DNA of 11,803 nt from positions 1 to 11,803 of the forward strand of contig CANRBD010000031.1 in the NCBI GenBank assembly GCA_947628765.1. Reading direction: 5' to 3'. The notes beneath the pieces are model-generated. The model was not told the origin of the DNA, did no database searches, and saw only the letters and a list, made by a program, of their open reading frames with translations. The position numbers and the translations under genes are program-made. Shown here in pieces: positions 6,544 through 11,803 of the stretch. This DNA comes from an uncultured Bacilli bacterium (GTDB lineage Bacteria > Bacillota_I > Bacilli_A > RF39 > UBA660). Position 1 is the first letter of the stretch, and every line of letters starts with the position of its first letter.

Positions 6544-8109
6544 TTATGCTTCCTTTTCGATTTCTTCTAATTTTTTGTCTTTATCAATTCTCGCAAATAA
6601 CACTTCCGGATTATTTAATTTAATACCATCATCCATACCATCGAAATTATCCACTGAATCAATTTGGCGATTTTGTGTATTCAACTGCTCAAAAATTTTA
6701 TCGGCGGTATCTGGTAAAAAGGCTTGCAAGAACACGGTAGCTGTTCTAATGGCTTCTAACAAATTATAAATAACTGTTTTTAGTCTTTCCTTTTGACTCT
6801 CATCCTTAGCTAAAATCCAAGGTGTAGTTTCATCGATATATTTATTGCTACGGCGATATAGTTCAAAAACTTCATCAATCGCTTCGGCAATTTTTAAACT
6901 ATCCATTTTCTCTTCAACTTTCGCTTTTAATCCTTTAGCCATTTCGATTAATTCTTGATCAGCTTCTTCAAATTTTTCTGGTTTATAAACAATTCCATCA
7001 AAATACTTATGAGCCATTGTAATTGTTCTATTAACTAAATTACCTAAAATATTAGCTAAATCAGAATTAATTCTTTCGATTAATAATTCATAACTAATAT
7101 AACCATCATGTCCATAAGGAATTTCATGTAATAAATAATACCTTACCGCATCAACACCAAATAAATTTACGAGCTTATCGGCATACAAAACATTGCCTTT
7201 AGATTTACTCATTTTATCGCTATCGGCCGCTAAAACCCAAGGATGGCCAAAAATTTTCTTTGGCATTGAAAGACCTAAAGCTTTTAGCATCACTGGCCAA
7301 TAAATCGTATGGAATCTTAGAATATCTTTACCAATAATATGAATATCGGCGGGCCAATATTTATTAAAATCATCACTTTCATCATCAGGATCATATCCTA
7401 AAAAAGTAATATAATTAGCTAACGCATCTAGCCATACATAAGTTACATGTTTTTGGTCAAAAGGTACTTTAATTCCCCAATCAAATGAACTTCTAGTGAC
7501 ACACAAATCTTGAACACCAGGAATAATAAAATTATTCATAATTTCATTTTTACGGCTTTCAGGTTCAATAAAATTAGGATGCTTTAAAATATAATCTTTT
7601 AACCATTCATTATATTTACTAAGCTTTAAAAAGTAAGCTTCTTCACTGGCTTTTTTGACTTCTCTGCCACAGTCAGGGCATTTGCCATCTACTAACTGTG
7701 ATTCAGTAAAAAAAGATTCACAAGGCGTGCAGTAAAGGCCTTCGTATTCGCCTTTATATATATCGCCATTATTATATAATTTTTCAAATATTTTACCGAC
7801 CACTTTTTTATGATTAGCATCGGTTGTTCTTACAAATTTATCATAACTAACATTTAAAATATCTAATAGTCTTTTAACTTCTAAAGCTATTTCATCTACA
7901 TATTCTTGGGGTTCTTTGCCATTTTTTAAAGCATTATTTTGTACTTTCTCTCCATGCTCATCTGTTCCGGTATGAAATCTTACATCATAACCAGTAAGTC
8001 TTTTATAACGAGCAATGGCGTCAGCTAAAACCCCTTCATATGAATTTCCAATATGGGGTTTGGCCGATGCATAAAAAATTGATGTTGTTATATAAAAAGT
8101 TTCTTTCAT
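6544..8109 (-). CDS. metG: Methionyl-tRNA synthetase, short form without C-terminal tRNA-binding domain
   Basis: The enzyme charges tRNA-Met with methionine. The 521-residue product is a class Ia synthetase: HIGN (19-22) is the HIGH signature, KMSKS is at 299-303, and a zinc knuckle is formed by C127, C130, C144 and C147 in the connective peptide. The anticodon-binding helical domain follows, including YIDETTPW. It ends shortly after this domain, so the OB-fold (EMAP/Trbp111-like) dimerisation and tRNA-binding domain found at the C-terminus of the roughly 660-residue B. subtilis MetS is absent; the normal-looking end and adjacent terminator argue for a natural short form and not a truncation. 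ATG 8109 overlaps the dut stop by four bases (ATGA), with GAGGAGG inside dut, which predicts translational coupling. Expression is expected to be under the T-box leader upstream of dut. Confidence 0.97.
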   Translation of the reverse strand: MKETFYITTSIFYASAKPHIGNSYEGVLADAIARYKRLTGYDVRFHTGTDEHGEKVQNNALKNGKEPQEYVDEIALEVKRLLDILNVSYDKFVRTTDANHKKVVGKIFEKLYNNGDIYKGEYEGLYCTPCESFFTESQLVDGKCPDCGREVKKASEEAYFLKLSKYNEWLKDYILKHPNFIEPESRKNEIMNNFIIPGVQDLCVTRSSFDWGIKVPFDQKHVTYVWLDALANYITFLGYDPDDESDDFNKYWPADIHIIGKDILRFHTIYWPVMLKALGLSMPKKIFGHPWVLAADSDKMSKSKGNVLYADKLVNLFGVDAVRYYLLHEIPYGHDGYISYELLIERINSDLANILGNLVNRTITMAHKYFDGIVYKPEKFEEADQELIEMAKGLKAKVEEKMDSLKIAEAIDEVFELYRRSNKYIDETTPWILAKDESQKERLKTVIYNLLEAIRTATVFLQAFLPDTADKIFEQLNTQNRQIDSVDNFDGMDDGIKLNNPEVLFARIDKDKKLEEIEKEA

Positions 8110-8594
8110 TTTTCTTCCTCCTCATTTGTACTGCCAATGCCACCGGTTCTAAGGGTGGTAATTTCTTCTTCATCATCAACTGTTAAAAATTCAGTAAAAA
8201 TTCCTTGGACAATATTTTCTCCTTGTTTAAATTCTTTAGCGATATCGCCTTCATTTTGTAATTTTACAAAAATATGTCCTTCATTATCTTTATTATTATA
8301 ATAATCTTTATCAATAATACCTACTTGATTACACATTCGTACATTATATTTAAAACCCAAACTACTGCGGATATAAAGCATTAATACTTCATTTTCATTC
8401 ATGTCGGCTTTTATTCCGGTTGGAATTAATTTAATTTCTTTTGGTTTTAAAGTAAAATCAGTTAAAGTAGCAAAATCATAGCCAGCACTATGTTTAGTAC
8501 TTCTTTTTGGTAAACTATATTTATAATATTCTTCTTCAGTAAGTCCTGTGTCTTTGATAAACTCTGACAAACTGATTTTTTCAAATTTACGCAT
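8106..8594 (-). CDS. dut: dUTP diphosphatase (dUTPase)
   Basis: dUTPase splits dUTP to dUMP and pyrophosphate, keeping uracil out of DNA and supplying dUMP for thymidylate synthesis. All five motifs of the trimeric dUTPase fold can be traced in 162 residues: AGYD (37-40), RSSLG (76-80), VGIIDKDYYNN (91-101) with the nucleoside-binding Asp95, GENIVQGIF (125-133), and RTGGIGST (149-156). In motif 5 the usual uracil-stacking Phe of GGFGST is Ile153. Motif 3 has a short insert (NKDNEGH) compared with the usual DYRGEI. An acidic tail follows. Residues 1-35 form an extra N-terminal segment. ATG 8594 has AAGGAGAG upstream. The gene is first in a T-box-controlled operon and overlaps metG by four bases. 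dCTP deaminase is a related fold but fits these motifs less well. Confidence 0.9.
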   Translation of the reverse strand: MRKFEKISLSEFIKDTGLTEEEYYKYSLPKRSTKHSAGYDFATLTDFTLKPKEIKLIPTGIKADMNENEVLMLYIRSSLGFKYNVRMCNQVGIIDKDYYNNKDNEGHIFVKLQNEGDIAKEFKQGENIVQGIFTEFLTVDDEEEITTLRTGGIGSTNEEEEK

Positions 8595-8613
8595 GTTAAT
8601 CTCTCCTTATCAA

Positions 8614-8642
8614 TAAAAAAACATCCTTAAATATAAGGACGT
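8614..8642 (-). terminator. T-box regulatory terminator
   Basis: ACGTCCTTA (8634-8642) pairs with TAAGGATGT (8621-8629) in nine pairs, one of them G-U, followed by seven T (8615-8621). The ascending arm is shared with the antiterminator, giving the mutually exclusive switch typical of T-box leaders. Confidence 0.85.
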
Positions 8643-8826
8643 AAATTACGTGGTACCACCTTAATTTATAAGCTTTTGCTTACCTCAAATCTTTAACGCA
8701 GAAATACGTCTTAGCTTAATTATTCGGCTAAGAAGCTCCAGAACCATTCGGAATAGTCACCTTGTTTATTTCCACCACCCATAAACTCTCTCTAAAGTCA
8801 CCTATTTTTCTTTCCTTCATCGCTTA
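8614..8826 (-). promoter_or_regulatory. T-box leader, probably sensing uncharged tRNA-Met, upstream of dut-metG
   Basis: The roughly 210-base leader on the minus strand shows T-box anatomy. An AGAGAGAG GA-motif lies at about 8786-8793. A distal Stem I helix (GTTTAT with ATAAAC, 8764-8769 and 8781-8786) encloses GGGTGGTGG. A GAATGGTTC segment offers AUG (8745-8747) as a candidate methionine specifier. Stem III pairs seven bases (8709-8715 with 8727-8733). The T-box itself, AAGGTGGTACCACG, is at 8649-8662. The antiterminator pairs TAAGG with CCTTA and ACGT with ACGT, leaving the UGGUACC bulge (8634-8663); its UGGU fits an ACCA tRNA end. The competing terminator is listed separately. Uncharged tRNA-Met would favour read-through. 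The leader class is clear; the specifier is inferred from metG and its position. Confidence 0.88.
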
Positions 8827-8832
8827 TGCCTA

Positions 8833-8861
8833 ATTATAGCATATTTATTTTTATTCTTCAA
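8833..8861 (-). promoter_or_regulatory. Promoter of the T-box dut-metG operon
   Basis: The minus strand has TTGAAG (8856-8861), a 17-base spacer and TGC-TATAAT (-10 at 8833-8838). The -35 lies inside the last codons of the spoVT-like gene. The predicted start near 8826 matches the 5' end expected for the T-box leader. Confidence 0.75.
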
Positions 8862-9372
8862 TATACCTAGCTAAAAAGGTCGAAATTATTTTCAGAAGTT
8901 TTAATTCCTCATCTTTAATTGCTTCTTCAGCCAGTAAAATCACTGATCCAATCGCATCACCGTTTGCAATTATTGGACTAAAAGCAAAAAAGCCTTGCTC
9001 ATTTTCTGCCGCTGTCATTTTAATTACCCCTTCAGTTTTGATATCGTTTCTAGCCGCAATTAACGAAACTAAATCGTCAGAAATGACTTTGCCAATATAT
9101 TCACTTTTACGTCCTCCTGCGGCAATAAAAGTATCATTATTTGTAATAAATAGATTATTTTTGGTTATATTAAAAAAAGCCTCAACAATATTTTGCCCAA
9201 ATTCCTTTAATTTATCAATCCGATTATATTTTCTTAAAACAATATTATCTTTTTCATCGATAAAAATTTCTAAATTTTCTCCACTTCTTAATCTTAAATT
9301 TTTTCTTATTTCTTTCGGAATTACAATTCTTCCTAAATCATCAATTCTTCTTACAATTCCCGCCATCTTCAT
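8851..9372 (-). CDS. spoVT: SpoVT-like transcription regulator (AbrB-type DNA-binding domain plus GAF domain)
   Basis: SpoVT is an AbrB/MazE-fold transition regulator; in B. subtilis it adjusts late forespore sigma-G genes and spore germination. Residues 1-52 are the swapped-hairpin DNA-binding domain, with the family core GIVRRIDDLGRIVIPKEIR (5-23), nearly the same as SpoVT. Residues about 55-173 match the GAF-like regulatory domain, including SPIIANGDAIGSVIL (132-146), where SpoVT has a closely similar segment. The length of 173 residues is close to the 178 of SpoVT, and plain AbrB (about 95 residues) lacks the second domain. ATG 9372 has AGAAGG upstream; ATG 9366 is an alternative. No clear promoter was found for it. 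It sits next to metG where B. subtilis has abrB. Whether this organism sporulates cannot be told from one gene. Confidence 0.88.
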   Translation of the reverse strand: MKMAGIVRRIDDLGRIVIPKEIRKNLRLRSGENLEIFIDEKDNIVLRKYNRIDKLKEFGQNIVEAFFNITKNNLFITNNDTFIAAGGRKSEYIGKVISDDLVSLIAARNDIKTEGVIKMTAAENEQGFFAFSPIIANGDAIGSVILLAEEAIKDEELKLLKIISTFLARYIEE

Positions 9373-9433
9373 ATTTTACCTTCTTTCTAATGTATAGTGT
9401 GTGTTTAATTGACAAAAATATACTGTTATTTTT

Positions 9434-9462
9434 TTGCTATTATTTGGTTTCTGTGGTATCAT
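9434..9462 (+). promoter_or_regulatory. Promoter of the pseudo-transglutaminase-ppaC operon
   Basis: TTGCTA (9434-9439), a 17-base spacer and TGG-TATCAT (-10 at 9457-9462) lie 34 bases before the ATG. A perfect TTGACA at 9409-9414 lacks a -10 at the right distance. The 124-base gap between the divergent genes probably holds control sites for both. Confidence 0.55.
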
Positions 9463-9496
9463 ATTATTAGATATAAAAGATTAATTGAGGTGGAAT

Positions 9497-10162
9497 ATGG
9501 AAAATGAACAAATTTTAAATGCTTATGCAGAACTAGGTATTAAAACTCCTAACCAATTATACGATTTTACAATAAATAATAATAAAGCTCATATTAATAA
9601 TCGCAATTTCAATTTACGAAATAATAATTCTGCAATGGAATTTATGGCAATTTTTTTGTCAGCACTAGATTGCGAAGTAATGAGACTTTTCTTCGAAAAA
9701 AATGATGGTTCAAAAGATTATCAAACTTTTAGGCACTGGTTTGTTGCTTTTTCAAATGGTGGTGAATGGTTTTTCTATGAACCTAATTTAAATGGTTATC
9801 AAGGTCAATACAGTTTTAAAACATATGATGAATTAATATATGTTGTTACTAATAAACTTAATAGTTTAACTGAAAACCCTGAGCAAAAAACATTTTCACT
9901 TTATGAAATTTCACCTTTAACAAAATTTTCTTTTAAAGAAAATGTCGCAGACAGCAAAAAAGGTGTTGAAGTGTTTGTCAATGATCATATGAACTTAGAA
10001 ATTACCGACACTCCTTCAGAAATTTCTGAAAAAGAGAATGTTTACGACCATCGAAGTGATTATGTTCGTAGTATGCGCTTTTTTATCATTGCCTTTATTA
10101 TCACAGTCGTTGTTTGCCTTGTTGTTTTATGGGCGACAACGATTGCCGAAAAATATTTATAA
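9497..10162 (+). CDS. Tail-anchored protein with degenerate transglutaminase-like domain, unknown function
   Basis: The 221-residue protein has a soluble N-terminal domain (about 1-125), a polar acidic linker (about 126-190) and one C-terminal membrane segment (about 195-214) preceded by Arg residues, so it should be tail-anchored with the domain in the cytoplasm. By eye the soluble domain resembles the short transglutaminase-like family: RHWFVAF (79-85) aligns with the active-site His strand, and FYEPNLNGYQGQ (93-104) with the acidic strand and the following tyrosine-glycine turn. The segment that should carry the catalytic Cys reads NSAMEFM (44-50), with Ala46 in its place, so the enzyme triad seems lost. 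The frame also has a TTG at 9485, but ATG 9497 with GAGGTGG before it is preferred. It is the first gene of a likely operon with ppaC, 11 bases downstream. Family assignment is tentative. Confidence 0.6.
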   Translation: MENEQILNAYAELGIKTPNQLYDFTINNNKAHINNRNFNLRNNNSAMEFMAIFLSALDCEVMRLFFEKNDGSKDYQTFRHWFVAFSNGGEWFFYEPNLNGYQGQYSFKTYDELIYVVTNKLNSLTENPEQKTFSLYEISPLTKFSFKENVADSKKGVEVFVNDHMNLEITDTPSEISEKENVYDHRSDYVRSMRFFIIAFIITVVVCLVVLWATTIAEKYL

Positions 10163-10173
10163 GGAGGTAATAT

Positions 10174-11790
10174 ATGGCTAAAACTTTAATTTTTGGTCAT
10201 CAAAAACCGGATACAGATAGTGTTACATCAGCGATTGTTCTTTCTTATTTAAAAAATGAATTAGGTGAAAAAACAGAACCTAGGGTTCTCGGTAATATTA
10301 GCCGAGAAACCTCTTTTGTATTGGATTATTTTGATGTAAAAACACCTAAATATTTAAATGATGTTCGTATTCAAGTAAAAGATGTTCGTTATGAAAAAGG
10401 TTTTTTCTTACACGAAAAAGATTCTATTTTTAAAGCTTATAACCAAATGAAAGAAACTAATATTAGTATGCTTCCAATTATTTCATTAGATGGTAAATAT
10501 AAAGGTGCGGTTTCACTTAAACATGTTATGAGTGATTTAATCTCTGGTAATTTTGAAAGAATACGTACTTCTTATGATAATCTCTTAGAAGCTTTAGATG
10601 GTAAATCAATTTTAAGATTTGATAAAGAAATAGAAGGTAATATTATTTCCCCATCATATCGTAGTACTACCTTTAAAGAAGAAGTCAAAATTGACCGTGA
10701 TAGTATTTTAATTACTGGTGATAGGCATAGTATTATTGAGTATGCCGTTAATAATTCAGCTTCAATTATTATTTTAACTAACAATGTTGAAATGTTGCCT
10801 GAACATTTAGAAATTGCCAAAAAAAATAAAGTTGATATTATTAGTACTCATTATAATGGTATTACCGCTGCCAACTTAGTTATTTTAAGTAATTATATTG
10901 AAGATATTGCCAGCCAGCACATTATTTGCGTTAATGAAAATGACTCTTTATTTGAAGTATTAGATATGGCTAACAAGAAAAAATTCAGTAATTATCCTGT
11001 TTTAAGTAATTCTGGCAAATGTCGTGGAATTTTTAGAGTTAGTACTGCTGATAATAATAAACCAAAAAAGGTTATTTTAGTAGATCATAATGAAAAAGAA
11101 CAAAGTGTTATCGGTTTAGATGAAGCCGAAATTGTTGAAATTGTCGACCACCATAAAATAGGGAATATTGGTACTACAATGCCAATTAATTTTAGAAATA
11201 TGCCGGTAGGATGTACCAATACGATTTTGTATTTAATGTTTAAAGAACAAAATGTTGATATTCCTAGACATATTGCCGGACTTATGATGGCTGGTATTAT
11301 TTCCGATACTTTACTTTTAACTTCTCCAACAACTACTTTATTTGATAAATCAGCTCTTGAATCTTTATCAAAACAAACAGGCATTGATTATACTGAATTT
11401 GGTATGGAAATGTTCAATGCTGGCTCTAGTATTGAAGGAAAATCTGTTGGGGAAATTATCCATGGTGACTTTAAAAACTTTATGATTGATAATCAAAAAA
11501 TTGGTATTGGACAAATTTCTACAATGAATCCTAAAGAAATATTAAATCGTAAAGATGAAATTATTGAGGAATTAAACAATATGTATAATGATGAAGATTA
11601 TCGCGCCGTAGCTTTATTTGTAACTGATATTTTAAAAAATGGCTCATATATTTTCTTCAATGAAAAAAGTAAAAATATTTTTACCAGTGCTTTTAATTTA
11701 GAAAGTATTAAAGAATCTCATTTCTTTGAAGGACTTGTTTCCCGTAAAAAACAAATTGTCCCTAAATTAATGAGTTATTTAGATAAATAA
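10174..11790 (+). CDS. ppaC: CBS-domain manganese-dependent inorganic pyrophosphatase (family II)
   Basis: Family II pyrophosphatases hydrolyse pyrophosphate to phosphate with Mn or Co and pull biosynthetic reactions forward. The 538-residue product has the DHH-superfamily motifs GHQKPDTDS (8-16), DHN (304-306), DHH (325-327) and Asp378, and the C-terminal DHHA2 domain with SRKKQ (523-527), which binds substrate. A regulatory insert lies between the first and second motifs: CBS (about 68-125), DRTGG (about 170-235, with GDR at 182-184) and CBS (about 245-295). This is the form, known in clostridia, whose CBS pair binds adenine nucleotides: AMP and ADP inhibit, ATP activates, and diadenosine polyphosphates activate where DRTGG is present. 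A strong AAGGAGGT site (10161-10168) overlaps the stop of the upstream gene, so the two are probably co-transcribed and coupled. No terminator is visible in the 13 bases after the stop. Confidence 0.96.
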   Translation: MAKTLIFGHQKPDTDSVTSAIVLSYLKNELGEKTEPRVLGNISRETSFVLDYFDVKTPKYLNDVRIQVKDVRYEKGFFLHEKDSIFKAYNQMKETNISMLPIISLDGKYKGAVSLKHVMSDLISGNFERIRTSYDNLLEALDGKSILRFDKEIEGNIISPSYRSTTFKEEVKIDRDSILITGDRHSIIEYAVNNSASIIILTNNVEMLPEHLEIAKKNKVDIISTHYNGITAANLVILSNYIEDIASQHIICVNENDSLFEVLDMANKKKFSNYPVLSNSGKCRGIFRVSTADNNKPKKVILVDHNEKEQSVIGLDEAEIVEIVDHHKIGNIGTTMPINFRNMPVGCTNTILYLMFKEQNVDIPRHIAGLMMAGIISDTLLLTSPTTTLFDKSALESLSKQTGIDYTEFGMEMFNAGSSIEGKSVGEIIHGDFKNFMIDNQKIGIGQISTMNPKEILNRKDEIIEELNNMYNDEDYRAVALFVTDILKNGSYIFFNEKSKNIFTSAFNLESIKESHFFEGLVSRKKQIVPKLMSYLDK

Positions 11791-11803
11791 AAGAATATGA
11801 CAA

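Noticed and set aside
8649..8661. Palindrome GGTGGTACCACC as a repressor operator
   Set aside because: It is the T-box core, whose pairing to downstream antiterminator and terminator strands explains it fully.
8642..8668. Alternative stem TAAATTA with TAATTTA flanking the T-box
   Set aside because: It pairs perfectly but would block the tRNA-binding bulge; the canonical AAGG-CCTT and ACGT-ACGT antiterminator explains the sequence better.
9409..9414. Perfect TTGACA as the -35 of the plus-strand operon
   Set aside because: No -10 lies 16-18 bases downstream; the nearest TATTAT is 23 bases away. The TTGCTA and TGG-TATCAT pair fits better.
9373..9420. Sigma-G-type promoter for the spoVT-like gene
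   Set aside because: TATACA-like sequence is present, but neither a sigma-A -35 nor sigma-G boxes could be placed at proper spacing.
1..11803. CRISPR array, tRNA, rRNA, transposon, prophage or defence-system genes
   Set aside because: No regularly spaced repeats, cloverleaf-like segments, terminal inverted repeats, integrase, transposase, nuclease-helicase or toxin-antitoxin pair was seen on either strand.

Overview
The window looks like a chromosomal segment of a low-GC, AT-rich member of the Firmicutes/Bacilli. It may belong to one of the uncultured gut lineages near Erysipelotrichia or RF39, but that placement is inference. The evidence is strong AGGAGG-type ribosome binding sites, a T-box leader, a SpoVT-type regulator, a CBS-containing family II pyrophosphatase, and gene order resembling the Bacillus subtilis abrB-metS-tatD-yabE-rnmV-ksgA region. 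UGA is a real stop here (it ends the dUTPase gene and the 106-residue membrane protein gene) and Trp is TGG, so the genetic code is standard and this is not a recoded Mycoplasma.

Minus strand, read from high to low coordinates. A spoVT-like regulator (8851-9372) is followed by a promoter and a T-box leader (about 8614-8826) with a candidate AUG (Met) specifier. The leader precedes a translationally coupled pair, dut (8106-8594) and metG (6544-8109). A perfect 14-bp terminator hairpin closes metG. Next come a 106-residue membrane protein (6119-6439), an acyl-CoA-synthetase-like AMP-forming enzyme (4161-6008), a large membrane sensor-like protein shaped as a hybrid histidine kinase but with broken catalytic motifs (2256-4079), and a 54-residue membrane protein (1976-2140). 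The conserved order then resumes with tatD (1179-1934), a 3D-domain cell-wall protein (436-1128) and rsmA/ksgA (1-383, cut by the window edge). The ribonuclease M5 gene (rnmV) usually found before ksgA is absent at this point.

Plus strand. A divergent promoter drives a tail-anchored protein with a transglutaminase-like fold but apparently no catalytic cysteine (9497-10162). Eleven bases later comes ppaC, a CBS-DRTGG-CBS manganese-dependent inorganic pyrophosphatase (10174-11790).

Most genes carry their own promoter, and eight of the nine promoters I could place have an extended TGn-TATAAT -10. Several promoters sit inside the terminator or coding end of the gene before them, giving very compact gene borders. 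Housekeeping functions dominate: translation (metG, rsmA), nucleotide hygiene (dut), pyrophosphate removal (ppaC), and the cell wall (3D protein). I see no CRISPR array, tRNA, rRNA, transposon, phage gene or recognisable defence system. The least explained parts are the degenerate sensor kinase, the pseudo-transglutaminase and the two small membrane proteins.
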